NCBI RefSeq assembly: GCF_029382225.1
Contig: NZ_JARLTC010000027.1
Coordinates: 1-64,000 of the forward strand
DNA length: 64,000 nucleotides
From: Spongiactinospora sp. TRM90649
Lineage (GTDB): Bacteria; Actinomycetota; Actinomycetes; Streptosporangiales; Streptosporangiaceae
Direction: 5' to 3'
Below, in pieces: positions 30,113 through 38,789 of the stretch; the stretch's first letter is position 1; each line of letters starts with the position of its first letter. Both the position numbers and the translations under genes were made by a program. The notes below the pieces were generated by a model. The model made no database searches. It had not been told where the DNA came from and saw nothing but the letters and a program-made list of their open reading frames with translations.

Positions 30113-31126
30113 TCAGGCTCGCGCGAGGACGTCGGTGACCTCGGCGAAGTGGCAGGCGACCGGATGGGCGATCCCGTCGCGCGGCGTCAGCGGCGGCGTC
30201 TCCGTCGCGCAGACGTCCCGGGCCTTCCAGCAGCGGGTCCGGAACCGGCACCCGGACGGCGGGTCGATCGGGCTCGGCACGTCCCCGGTCAGCGTTATCC
30301 GCTCGCGCCGCTGAGCCGCCCCGGGCTCCGGGCGAGGGACGGCCGACAGCAGCGCCTGCGTGTAAGGGTGGGCGGGGGCACGGAAGATCTCCTGACGGGT
30401 GCCGGTCTCCACGATCGTCCCGAGGTACATCACCGCGATCTCGTGGGACACGTGCCGGACCACCGACAGGTCGTGCGAGATGAACAGGTAGGCCACGCCC
30501 AGCTCGCGCTGCAGTTCGCGCAGCGTGTTGACCACCTGCGCCTGGATCGAGACGTCCAGCGCGCTGACCGGCTCGTCCAGCACGAGCACCCTGGGACCGA
30601 GGGCCAGCGCGCGGGCGATGCCGATGCGCTGCCGCTGCCCGCCGGAGAACTCGTGGGCGTAGCGGCGGGCGTGGGCGGGCGCGAGCCGGACCATGTCGAG
30701 CAGTTCGGCGACCCGCGCCGGGCCGCCGTCGTCGTAGCGGCCCTGCACGCGCAGCGGCTCGGCGATGATGTCGTGCACGGTCATCCGAGGCGACAGCGAC
30801 GCGTACGGGTCCTGGAACACCAGTTGCAGGTCACGGCGGAGCGCGCGCAGTTCGGCGCCCCTGGCGTGGGTCACGTCGCGCCCGGCCACGACGATCCGCC
30901 CGGCGGTGGGTTCCAGCAGCCGCACCACCATCCGGCCGGTGGTGGTCTTGCCGCAGCCGGACTCGCCGACGAGGCTGAGCGTGCGGCCCGCGCGCAGGCT
31001 GAAGTCGACGCCGTCCACCGCGTGCACGCTGCCGGTCCTGCGGCGCAGCAGCCCCGAGCGCACCGGATAGTGCTTGGCCAGCCCGGTGACGCGGATGACC
31101 TCGGCGGCCTCCTCATGATCACTCAT
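30113..31126 (-). CDS. dppF: Dpp/Opp-type ABC transporter ATP-binding protein (second)
   Basis: 337-residue ATPase subunit. Walker A VGESGCGKTTTGR, Q-loop LVFQDPYASLSPRM, signature EFSGGQRQRIGIARAL, Walker B VLVLDEPVSALD and the oligopeptide C-terminal extension (CRFRTRCWKARDVC) are all present. It pairs with the DppD-type subunit, which its start overlaps by eight bases. Together with the two permeases and lipoprotein it imports peptides or similar small molecules. Confidence 0.92.
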   Translation of the reverse strand: MSDHEEAAEVIRVTGLAKHYPVRSGLLRRRTGSVHAVDGVDFSLRAGRTLSLVGESGCGKTTTGRMVVRLLEPTAGRIVVAGRDVTHARGAELRALRRDLQLVFQDPYASLSPRMTVHDIIAEPLRVQGRYDDGGPARVAELLDMVRLAPAHARRYAHEFSGGQRQRIGIARALALGPRVLVLDEPVSALDVSIQAQVVNTLRELQRELGVAYLFISHDLSVVRHVSHEIAVMYLGTIVETGTRQEIFRAPAHPYTQALLSAVPRPEPGAAQRRERITLTGDVPSPIDPPSGCRFRTRCWKARDVCATETPPLTPRDGIAHPVACHFAEVTDVLARA

Positions 31127-32129
31127 CGCGCTCCCCCTCGGCCAGCTCGTGGTGGAAGTGACAGGCGCTGGCGCGCCCCGGCCCCGCCTGGGCGAGTTCG
31201 GGCCGTTCGGTCCGGCAGCGGTCCCTGGCCAGCGCGCAGCGCGGGGCGAACGCGCAGCCCGCCACCGTCTCGCCCGGCACGGGCGGCGCGCCGGGGATCG
31301 GCGTCAGCTCGTCGGCCTCGTCGTCCAGCCGGGGCAGGCTGGCCAGCAGCCCCCGCGTGTAGGGGTGTCGGGGGGCGCCGAAGATGTCGGCGACGGTGCC
31401 GTGCTCGACCACCCGGCCCGCGTACATGACCACGACCCGGTCGGCCAGTTCGGCGACCACGCCCAGGTCGTGGGTGATCAGCACGGTCGCCGCGCCGGTC
31501 TCCCGCCTGGTCAGCCGCAGCAGGTCGAGGACCTGGGCCTGGACGGTGACGTCCAGCGCGGTGGTCGGCTCGTCGGCGATGAGCAGGTCGGGGTCGTTGG
31601 CGATGGCCATCGCGATCATCGCCCGCTGCCGCATCCCGCCGGAGAACTCGTGCGGGTACTGCCGCAGCCGCCGCTCCGCGCCCGGCACGCCGACCAGGGT
31701 CAGCAGTTCGGCGGCGCGCTCGCGGGCGGCGGCCCGGGACATGCCCTGCCGGTGCAGCCGCAGCGCCTCGGTCAACTGGGCGCCGATGGACAGCACCGGG
31801 TTGAGCGCGGTCATCGGGTCCTGGAAGATCATGGCGATCCGGCCGCCGCGCAGCCGCCGCAGCTCGCGCGGCGGGATGGCGCGCAGGTCGATGCCGTCGA
31901 ACACGATCCGGCCCGACGTGATCCGGCCAGGCGGTTTGATCAGCCCGAGCGCGGACATCGCGGTGACGCTCTTGCCCGATCCGGACTCGCCGACCACGCC
32001 GAGGGTCTCGCCCGGCGCGACGGTGTATCCGGCGCCGTCCACGGCGCGGACCACGCCGTCGTCGGTGGTGAAGTCGACGACCAGGTCCTCGATCTCCAGC
32101 AACGGCCGCGGTTCAGCGGTGGTGGTCAT
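31119..32129 (-). CDS. dppD: Dpp/Opp-type ABC transporter ATP-binding protein (first)
   Basis: 336-residue ATPase subunit with Walker A VGESGSGKSVTAMS, Q-loop MIFQDPMTALNPV, signature EFSGGMRQRAMIAMAI, Walker B LLIADEPTTALD and a cysteine-bearing C-terminal extension (AGCAFAPRCALARDRC) that in this family can hold an iron-sulfur cluster. ATG overlaps the stop of the DppC gene as ATGA, so expression is coupled. Confidence 0.92.
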   Translation of the reverse strand: MTTTAEPRPLLEIEDLVVDFTTDDGVVRAVDGAGYTVAPGETLGVVGESGSGKSVTAMSALGLIKPPGRITSGRIVFDGIDLRAIPPRELRRLRGGRIAMIFQDPMTALNPVLSIGAQLTEALRLHRQGMSRAAARERAAELLTLVGVPGAERRLRQYPHEFSGGMRQRAMIAMAIANDPDLLIADEPTTALDVTVQAQVLDLLRLTRRETGAATVLITHDLGVVAELADRVVVMYAGRVVEHGTVADIFGAPRHPYTRGLLASLPRLDDEADELTPIPGAPPVPGETVAGCAFAPRCALARDRCRTERPELAQAGPGRASACHFHHELAEGERDE

Positions 32130-33034
32130 CGGTCGCCTCCCCGTCCGGCCGGGTTGACGGCGTCGCGCAGGCCGTCCCCGACGAAGTTGACGGCCAGCAC
32201 CGTCACCACGATCGCGATGCCCGGCGGGATCCACAGCCACGGCATCGTCTGGATGAGCGTCAGGTTCTGCGCGTCGTTCAGCATGTTCCCCCAGCTCGCC
32301 TGGGGCGGGCGGACGCCCAGCCCGAGGAACGACGCGGTGGTCTCCAGCATGATCGCCTGCGCGACGGCCAGCGTCCCGGTCACCGTGACCGGCGGCAGCG
32401 CCGCCGGGACGATGTGCTTGCGGATCAGCCACCACGGGGTGGCCCCGGCCGCCTCGGACGCCTGGATGTACTCGCGGTCGCGCAGCGACAGCGTCACGCC
32501 GCGCACCACCCGGCCCGCGACCGGCCACTGGGTCAGGCCGATCGCGGTGATCAGCACGGTCATGCTGGGGCCGACGATCCCGGCCAGCACCAGGATCACC
32601 ACCACGGTCGGGAACGACATCACGATGTCGGCCGCCCGCATGATCACGTTGTCCGCCCAGCCGCCGAACAGGCCGGACACCGCGCCGAGCAGGGTGCCGA
32701 CGGTGATCGCGGCGAGCGCGGCGATCAGCCCGACCAGCAGCGACACCCGCCCCGCGTAGAGGGTGCGGGCGAACACGTCGCGGCCGGAGGTGTCGGTGCC
32801 GAACCAGTGCTCCCAGGAGGGGCCCTGGCGGACCGCGTCCAGATCGACGGCGTTCGGCGGATGCCGCGCGATCAGCGGCGCCAGCAGCGTCACCAGCACC
32901 ACCACGCCGAGCACCACCGCCCCGGCGACGGCCATCCGGTTGCGGCCGAACCTGCGCAGCGCGCGGACCCGGGGCGACGCGGACGGGGCCCGCTTGCCGG
33001 GTACCTGCCCGGCCGTGGTCGTGGTCGCGGTCAC
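32126..33034 (-). CDS. dppC: Dpp/Opp-type ABC permease, DppC-like
   Basis: 302-residue inner-membrane permease. One N-terminal helix (about 35-57) is followed by a soluble loop (DLDAVRQGPSWEHWFGTDTSGRDVF, typical of DppC) and five more helices. The EAA motif is EAAGATPWWLIRKHIVPAALP. GTG overlaps the DppB stop as GTGA. Confidence 0.92.
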   Translation of the reverse strand: MTATTTTAGQVPGKRAPSASPRVRALRRFGRNRMAVAGAVVLGVVVLVTLLAPLIARHPPNAVDLDAVRQGPSWEHWFGTDTSGRDVFARTLYAGRVSLLVGLIAALAAITVGTLLGAVSGLFGGWADNVIMRAADIVMSFPTVVVILVLAGIVGPSMTVLITAIGLTQWPVAGRVVRGVTLSLRDREYIQASEAAGATPWWLIRKHIVPAALPPVTVTGTLAVAQAIMLETTASFLGLGVRPPQASWGNMLNDAQNLTLIQTMPWLWIPPGIAIVVTVLAVNFVGDGLRDAVNPAGRGGDR

Positions 33035-33990
33035 CGTAGGCTCACTCTCGGGTCGACGGCGGCGTAGAGGATGTCCGCGATCAGGTTGCAGACCAGCACC
33101 AGCACCGCCACGTACAGCGCGAACCCGACGATCACCGGGTAGTCGTGCTGGCCGATCGAGCTGACCGCGAGCTGTCCCATGCCGGGCCAGGCGAAGACCT
33201 GCTCGATCACCACAGCGCCGGCCAGCATCTGCGGGATCTGGTACATCACCACCGTGATCAGCGGGATCAGCGAGTTGCGCAGCGCGTGCCGCAGCACCAC
33301 CCGCGCCGGGGACGCCCCCTTGGCCTCCGCCGTCCGCACGTAGTCGGCGCCGAGTTCGTCCACCAGGCCGCCGCGCACGTACCGGGTGAACGGCCCCGCC
33401 GTGACGAACGCCAGGATCAACCCCGGCAGCACCAGGTGCTGTAGCTGGTCCAGGGGCCCGCCGTCGCCCGGCGTGGTCATCCCCGCGGACGGCAGCAGGC
33501 CGAGCTGCAGCGAGAACACGAAGATCCCGATGATGCCCAGGAAGAACGGCGGCACCGACACCGCGGCCAGCCCGAGCACGGTCGCGCCGTAGTCGACGGC
33601 GGTGTTGCGCCGTACGGCGGCGGCCACGCCGAGCGCCACCGCCACCAGCAGGGCCACCGCCAGCGCCGCGCCCATGAGCTGCAGCGTCGGCCCGACCCGC
33701 TCGCCGAGCACCTCCCCGACGGGCCGGTGCCCGACGTAGGAGTACCCGAGGTCGCCGCGCAGCGCGCCCGCCAGCCAGTGGCCGTACTGCGCCACCACCG
33801 GCTGGTCCAGGCCCAGCTCACGCCGTTTGGCCTCGATGAACGCCGCGCCGCCGCCGCGCATCTGCTCGGGGTCGACCATCATCCGCACCGGGTCGCCCGG
33901 AGCGAGCCGCACCAGCACGAAGATCCCGATGCTGATCACCATGAACACCAGCACGTTCACCAGCACGCGCCGGATGATGTAGGCCGCCAT
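33031..33990 (-). CDS. dppB: Dpp/Opp-type ABC permease, DppB-like
   Basis: 319-residue inner-membrane permease with the DppB N-terminal helix (YIIRRVLVNVLVFMVISIGIF) and the PGDPVRMMVDPEQMRGGG loop. The EAA motif is AEAKGASPARVVLRHALRNSLIP. GAGGAGGTGAGG lies just upstream of the ATG. First membrane subunit after the lipoprotein gene. Confidence 0.92.
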   Translation of the reverse strand: MAAYIIRRVLVNVLVFMVISIGIFVLVRLAPGDPVRMMVDPEQMRGGGAAFIEAKRRELGLDQPVVAQYGHWLAGALRGDLGYSYVGHRPVGEVLGERVGPTLQLMGAALAVALLVAVALGVAAAVRRNTAVDYGATVLGLAAVSVPPFFLGIIGIFVFSLQLGLLPSAGMTTPGDGGPLDQLQHLVLPGLILAFVTAGPFTRYVRGGLVDELGADYVRTAEAKGASPARVVLRHALRNSLIPLITVVMYQIPQMLAGAVVIEQVFAWPGMGQLAVSSIGQHDYPVIVGFALYVAVLVLVCNLIADILYAAVDPRVSLR

Positions 33991-34062
33991 GCCTCACCTC
34001 CTCTCGGTCCCGCCCCGCCCGGCCGGGGGCGCGCGAGGCGTCCCCGGCCGGCACGGCCCGGC

Positions 34063-35745
34063 TCAGCTCGCGGAGCCGAGCTTCCAGTTCGCGAAGTCCC
34101 AGAACCCGATCTCGTTCGTCGGCACGCCGGACGGCTCGAAGCCCGACAGGCGGGTCCGGTACGCCCAGATCGTGTCTGGGTTGTACAGCCACAGGTAGGG
34201 CACCTGGGCGTTCTCCAGCTTGGCCGCCTGCTGGAACAGGCTCTTGCGCTCGGCCTGGTCGCCGACCGTGTCGGCCTTGGCCATCAGCTCGTCGAACGAC
34301 TTGTCGCAGAAGTGGCTGATGTTGCCGCCCACCGGGTATCCCTGGTCACAGGCGTCGATGACCGACACGGTGGACGGTTCGGTGGCGTAGTTGCCGCCGC
34401 CGAACAGCGCCAGGTCGAAGGTCCGCTTCTCGTACGACTGCAGCAGTTCGTCCACCTGCACCTGCTTCAGCTCGACGTTCACCCCGACCGCCTGGAGCTG
34501 GCTCTGGATGACGGTCGCGGCGGTGTCGCGGTCGCGCTGGCCGGGCACCCACGACAGCGAGACCGGCTTGGCGGAGTCCCAGCCCGCCTCGGCGAGCAGG
34601 CTCTTGGCCTTCGCCGGGTCGTAGGCGTAGGCCGCGTCGGCCGGGGCCAGGTCGCCGTAGAAGCTGGAGTCGATGACGGTGCCCGCGCCGCCGATCACCT
34701 TGTCCACCAGGCCCTTGCGGTCGATCGCGGTCAGCAGCGCCTGCCGGACCCGCGCGTCCTTGAACCGCTTCTGGGTCTGGTCCACCGCGAGCCGGGTGAA
34801 CCCGGGGCTCTTGGCGGTGACGACCTTGACGTCCTTGAGCCGCTGGACGCTCGGCAGGTCGGTCGCCGAGATCATCGCGAGGTCCATCTCACCGGTGCCG
34901 AGCTGCGCGGTGGCCACGTCGGAGGTGACCGGCTTGAGGAACACCTTCTTGATCGAGACGGGCTGCCGGTAGGCGGGGTTGGCGGCCAGCTCGACGTACT
35001 GGTCGGTCTTGTACTGGACGAAGGTGAACGCGCCGGAGGCGACGGTCGGCTTGGTGAAGAAGGCGTTGTCGCCCAGGCCCTCCGCCGGCTGCCCGCCGAG
35101 CACGTGCTGGGGCAGGATCGGGAAGTTGCCGATCAGCCCGACCAGCCCGGCCGAGGGGCTGGAGGTGGTGATCTTCACGGTGGTGTCGTCCGGCGCGGTG
35201 ACGCCCTTCAGGGTGTCGGCCTTGCCGTCCGCGAGTTCCTTGGCGCCGACGATGGCGGCGAACTTGCCGGACTGCGCGCTGCCGGTCGCCGGGTCGGCCA
35301 GCGCGTTGTAGGTGAAGACCACGTCCTTGGCGGTGAGCGGCTGCCCGTCGCTCCACTTCAGGCCGGGCCGCAGGGTGAAGGTGAACGTCTTGGCGTCCTC
35401 CGACACCTCCGGCGGCCCGGCGGCCAGCTTCGGGCTCAGCGCGTAGTTGGCGTCCGCGCCGAAGAGCGGGTCGAAGATGAACGACATGACCAGCAGGTCG
35501 GGCCCGTTGTTGGGCGCGAGCGGGCTGAAGGTCTTCGGCTTCTGGTAGAGGTACATGTTGAGCACGCTCGTGTCCGCCGTCGCTCCGCCCGACGCCTGCC
35601 GCGTGGGGTCGGAACTGCACGCGACGAGCGCGCTGAGCGCCAGCACGCCGCTCACCGCGGCCGCCGCACCGCGCCTGCCGGCGGTCGCGACGAACCGCCG
35701 AGCCGATCGATCCGCGACAGGCCGCCGGGTCGAACGAATGATCAT
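34063..35745 (-). CDS. dppA: Dpp/Opp-type solute-binding lipoprotein
   Basis: 560-residue family 5 extracellular solute-binding protein. The twin-arginine-like N-terminus (TAGRRGAAAAVSG) leads to a lipobox LSALVAC with lipidated Cys43, so it should be anchored outside the membrane. SBP_bac_5 landmarks are TFTLRPGLKWSDGQPLTAKDVVFTYN (with its spacing) and ALLTAIDRKGL. It should determine which peptide-like compound enters; genes around suggest N-acylated D-amino acids or amino-sugar conjugates. 72 bases separate it from DppB; 48 bases from the upstream FAH gene. Confidence 0.9.
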   Translation of the reverse strand: MIIRSTRRPVADRSARRFVATAGRRGAAAAVSGVLALSALVACSSDPTRQASGGATADTSVLNMYLYQKPKTFSPLAPNNGPDLLVMSFIFDPLFGADANYALSPKLAAGPPEVSEDAKTFTFTLRPGLKWSDGQPLTAKDVVFTYNALADPATGSAQSGKFAAIVGAKELADGKADTLKGVTAPDDTTVKITTSSPSAGLVGLIGNFPILPQHVLGGQPAEGLGDNAFFTKPTVASGAFTFVQYKTDQYVELAANPAYRQPVSIKKVFLKPVTSDVATAQLGTGEMDLAMISATDLPSVQRLKDVKVVTAKSPGFTRLAVDQTQKRFKDARVRQALLTAIDRKGLVDKVIGGAGTVIDSSFYGDLAPADAAYAYDPAKAKSLLAEAGWDSAKPVSLSWVPGQRDRDTAATVIQSQLQAVGVNVELKQVQVDELLQSYEKRTFDLALFGGGNYATEPSTVSVIDACDQGYPVGGNISHFCDKSFDELMAKADTVGDQAERKSLFQQAAKLENAQVPYLWLYNPDTIWAYRTRLSGFEPSGVPTNEIGFWDFANWKLGSAS

Positions 35746-35793
35746 AACTGCCTCTTTCCGGCGTAGACCGGGCAGTGCCCGGCCGGCGTCCGC

Positions 35794-36648
35794 TCAGCGG
35801 ACACGGTTGACCAGGCTGCCGAGCCCGGTCACGCGGACCGTCATCTCGTCACCTGCGGACAGGAACTCCCCCGCGGCCAGACCGACCCCGGCGGGCGTAC
35901 CGGTGTAGAGCACGTCGCCGGGCTCCAGCGTCATGAGCCGGGACGCGAACGCCACCAGCTCGGCGATATTGAAGATCATTTGGCCGGTGTCGCCGCGCTG
36001 CCGGACCTGCCCGTTGACCGAAAGGGTCACTTCGAGCTTCTGCGGGTCGGGCACCTCGTCGGCGGTGACCAGGTAGGGGCCCATCGCGGCGAACCCGTCC
36101 GGCCACTTGCCGTTCAGCCAGTCGAAGAACGCGACCGCCGGATCGTCGGTGTCGCGCTCGTGTCCGTAGTCCATCCTCCTGGCCGATACGTCGTTTCCGA
36201 TCGTGTACGCGCCCACGTGGTCCAGCGCTCTCTCCAGCGGGATGTCCTTCCCGCCGCGCCCGATCACCGCGACCAGCTCCGCCTCCCAGTCCACGCTGGG
36301 GCTGACCGACGGCAGCGCGATCTCCTCGCCGGGCCCGCTGACGGCGGTGGACGGCTTGAGGAACAGGCGCGGCGAGATCCGCGACTTGTCGATCGGGTCG
36401 CCGCCGGTCTCGGTCACGTGCTCCTGGTAGTTGGCGGCGACCGCGAGCACCTTGCCCGGCCGCGGCAGCGGCGCCAGTAGCGTCACCTCGTCCAGCGCGT
36501 GCGTGCCCACCGGGGACGGCAGCGCGCCGAGCGCGCCGATCACCGCGCCCAGGTCGCCCGCGCCGAGATCGGTGACGCGGCCGTCGCCGACGATCTCGCC
36601 GTGGCGGACCCCGCCGTCGCCGGGCAGGCGATAGGTGGCGAGTTTCAT
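35794..36648 (-). CDS. Fumarylacetoacetate hydrolase-family protein
   Basis: 284-residue metal-dependent hydrolase of the FAH fold, active on 3-acyl-pyruvate-like C-C bonds or as a hydratase/lyase on 2-keto-3-deoxy acids. Family signatures: NYQEHVTETGG, RLFLKPSTAVSGPGEEI, VDWEAELVAVIGRGGKDI (metal-binding Glu), YTIGNDVSARRMDY and PGDVLYTGTPAGVG. In sugar-acid pathways it converts 2-keto-3-deoxy compounds, which fits the two dehydrogenases upstream. GGAGG precedes the ATG; the gap to the upstream gene is three bases. Confidence 0.88.
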   Translation of the reverse strand: MKLATYRLPGDGGVRHGEIVGDGRVTDLGAGDLGAVIGALGALPSPVGTHALDEVTLLAPLPRPGKVLAVAANYQEHVTETGGDPIDKSRISPRLFLKPSTAVSGPGEEIALPSVSPSVDWEAELVAVIGRGGKDIPLERALDHVGAYTIGNDVSARRMDYGHERDTDDPAVAFFDWLNGKWPDGFAAMGPYLVTADEVPDPQKLEVTLSVNGQVRQRGDTGQMIFNIAELVAFASRLMTLEPGDVLYTGTPAGVGLAAGEFLSAGDEMTVRVTGLGSLVNRVR

Positions 36649-36651
36649 GGA

Positions 36652-37593
36652 TCAGACCTCCGAGGGCTGCGGCGACACGGGTGTGCCGAGGGTGATTGAG
36701 CGGGCCGCGGCGTCGGTGACGCGCAGCGCGGCGAGCGCGTCGCCGGGCCCGATCTCGGGCGGGCGGCCGGTGACGATCGCGGTGTGCAGCGCGGTGAGCA
36801 TCCGGTCGACCGTGCCGGGGCCTCGCCAGGCGCTGTGAGTACCCGACGCGGTCCGTAGCGTCGCACCGGGCCTGGTGGCGTCGATGTCCATGACGCCGCC
36901 GGACCCGCTCACCCGGTAGCGGTGCAGCGCCATGCCGGGCGCGGCGGCCGTGCCCGGCAACCGGCTGACGGTGATCGTGCTGGTCATGCCGTGCTCGTGG
37001 TCGAGCAGCAGGACGGTGGTGCGCCTCGGGTCACGGCTCGGCAGGGCGTGCACCCGCCGGACGGCCTGGCCGGTCAGGGCCAGCACCACGTCCACCGGGT
37101 AGAGGCCGAAGTTGACCAGCTCGCCGTCCGGGCAGGGGTCGCCGCCGTCCACGACGAAGTCGGCCTGGACGTTCCACGGCAGGCCCACCCGTCCCGAGGC
37201 CAGCGCACCCCGGGCGGCCTGGACCGCCACGCCGAACCGGTGGTGGTGGGCGGGCAGGCAGACCAGGCCGGTCTCCCTGGCGGTGTCGGCGACCCGCTCG
37301 GCGTCGGCCAGGGTCAGCGTCATCGGCTTGTCGGCCAGCACGTGGCAGCCCGCGCGCAGCGCCTCGACGATCCGGTCGGCGCGCTCCCCGGGCGGCGCGC
37401 ACAGGCTGACCACCTGGGCGCCGGTCTCCGCGATCGCGGCGGTGAGGTCCTTGGTCTTCGGCCCGCCGGCGGTCGGCTCGACGACGGTGAAGCCGGGGTG
37501 GTCGTGGAGCGCGGGCACGTACATGTCGCGCTGGTGGTTCTGGGTGCCGAACCCGGCCTGCCCCCAGGGCAGCGTCCGCAGCGGCGCGTTCAC
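36652..37593 (-). CDS. Gfo/Idh/MocA-family oxidoreductase
   Basis: 313-residue NAD(P)-dependent sugar or sugar-acid dehydrogenase. The catalytic Lys lies in HVLADKPMTLTLADAERV and the His-bearing segment in CLPAHHHRFGVAV. The N-terminal nucleotide-binding strand is unusual: instead of G-x-G-x-x-G it reads WGQAGFGTQNHQRDM, so cofactor binding may be altered. GTG start overlaps the stop of the other dehydrogenase gene as GTGA. Confidence 0.85.
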   Translation of the reverse strand: MNAPLRTLPWGQAGFGTQNHQRDMYVPALHDHPGFTVVEPTAGGPKTKDLTAAIAETGAQVVSLCAPPGERADRIVEALRAGCHVLADKPMTLTLADAERVADTARETGLVCLPAHHHRFGVAVQAARGALASGRVGLPWNVQADFVVDGGDPCPDGELVNFGLYPVDVVLALTGQAVRRVHALPSRDPRRTTVLLLDHEHGMTSTITVSRLPGTAAAPGMALHRYRVSGSGGVMDIDATRPGATLRTASGTHSAWRGPGTVDRMLTALHTAIVTGRPPEIGPGDALAALRVTDAAARSITLGTPVSPQPSEV

Positions 37594-38612
37594 GCGGCCT
37601 CCTTCAGCACCTCGGCGACCGGCACCGGCCGTCCCTCGGCGATCGACCTTTCGGCGGCTACGCCCATCGCGACGGCCAGCAGGCCGTCCTCGGCCGTCAC
37701 CGCGGGCGGGCCCCCGGTGACGGCGTCGGCCCAGGCCGCGATCTGCGTGGCGAACCCGTCGGTGCCGCCGGGCGGCAGCAGCGCGGTGCCGGACTCGTCG
37801 GTGACGCTCCCGGCCTCGGCGTCCCAGGGCAGCGTGAGGATCCCGCCGCTGCCGCTGACCAGCACGTCACGCCGGGCGTAGGAGGTGGGACGGTGACCGC
37901 GGCTCATCTCGCACACCGCGACCGCGCCGCCCGCGAAGGCGACCGTCATCTCCAGGTAGTCGTAGACCCGCAGCTCCGCCGCCGTCTGGCGGCGGCCCCG
38001 CGCGTAGACGGTCTCGGGGATGTCGCCGGTCCACCAGGTGACCAGGTCGAGCAGGTGGACGCCGTTGTGCAGGGAGTGACCGCCGGAGCGGGCGGGGTCG
38101 AGCATCCAGCCGCGCCAGTCGGGCCAGATCCAGCCGCCCAGGAGGGACAGCCGGACCAGGTCCACCGCGCCGAGCTCGCCCGCGCGGATCACGTCCCGCA
38201 CGGTCAGCGCGTAGTCGTAGTACCGGTGGCTGTGCGCGGGCATCAGCACCCGGCCCGCCCGGGCGAACGCCTCGGCGGCGCGCCGCGCCCCCGCCACGTC
38301 GGTCGCGAGCGGCTTCTCGATCAGCAGATGGGCGCCGGCCTCGGCCACCTGGACGGCGAGGTCGGCGTGGGTGTCGTTCGGCGTGCACACGACGCAGGCG
38401 CCGGCGCCGGTCTCCGCCAGCGCGGCGCCCAGGTCGGTGAACCAGGGCACCCCGCCGTTGGCTCGGGACGCGGCGGCGGCCCGGCCTGGGTCGATGTCGA
38501 CGACGCCCAACAGCTCCAGCCGGGGCTCGGCGTGGATCGCCGCGGCATGCTGCGCGGCGATGAAGCCGGTCCCGACGACCAGCACCCCGACGGACGCGGA
38601 ATGGGATTCCAT
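37590..38612 (-). CDS. Gfo/Idh/MocA-family oxidoreductase, first gene of the operon
   Basis: 340-residue dehydrogenase with an intact Rossmann motif (VLVVGTGFIAAQHAAAI), catalytic Lys in HLLIEKPLATDVAGAR and a MPAHSHRYYDY segment. I place the start at ATG 38612, nine bases after AGGA, because the motif begins there; the longer frame adds a non-conserved leader. It heads the 13-gene minus-strand operon reaching to 25205. Its first codons coincide with an IclR-box-like sequence (GACATGGAATCCCATTCC). Confidence 0.88.
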   Translation of the reverse strand: MESHSASVGVLVVGTGFIAAQHAAAIHAEPRLELLGVVDIDPGRAAAASRANGGVPWFTDLGAALAETGAGACVVCTPNDTHADLAVQVAEAGAHLLIEKPLATDVAGARRAAEAFARAGRVLMPAHSHRYYDYALTVRDVIRAGELGAVDLVRLSLLGGWIWPDWRGWMLDPARSGGHSLHNGVHLLDLVTWWTGDIPETVYARGRRQTAAELRVYDYLEMTVAFAGGAVAVCEMSRGHRPTSYARRDVLVSGSGGILTLPWDAEAGSVTDESGTALLPPGGTDGFATQIAAWADAVTGGPPAVTAEDGLLAVAMGVAAERSIAEGRPVPVAEVLKEAA

Positions 38613-38615
38613 GTC
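38598..38615 (-). promoter_or_regulatory. IclR-box-like sequence at operon start
   Basis: On the minus strand GACATGGAATCCCATTCC shares GACATGGAAT with the two palindromes at 38717 and 40174 and contains GGAAT/ATTCC arms. It covers the first codons of the leading dehydrogenase gene. It may be a third operator or a coding coincidence. Confidence 0.35.
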
Positions 38616-38621
38616 GAGGGA

Positions 38622-38650
38622 TCCTGATCCCAAGGTGATTCGAATGTCAA
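38622..38650 (-). promoter_or_regulatory. Putative promoter of the 13-gene operon
   Basis: On the minus strand a consensus -35, TTGACA, lies at 38650-38645. Seventeen bases later comes TCAGGA (38627-38622), a weak -10. It is just upstream of the first dehydrogenase gene and back to back with the aminotransferase promoter. Confidence 0.45.
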
Positions 38651-38712
38651 GAGGCAATCGCGTTCTTCTTTTGCTCGTGCCTGCTCAGAGCGGGACCGGT
38701 CAGCACTGGATA

Positions 38713-38741
38713 TTGACATGGAATGGATTTCCATGAACCAT
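38713..38741 (+). promoter_or_regulatory. Aminotransferase promoter with spacer-embedded palindrome
   Basis: TTGACA (38713-38718) and AACCAT (38736-38741) are separated by 17 bases. The palindrome CATGGAATGGATTTCCATG (38717-38735; CATGGAA/TTCCATG arms) fills that spacer. It agrees at 13 of 15 positions with the E. coli IclR box as I remember it. A bound regulator would block the polymerase. The same design recurs at 40170. Confidence 0.7.
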
Positions 38742-38789
38742 CCCTGCGAAACACAGATGCAACAGGACGCCAATTGACTGGGGGCTACC

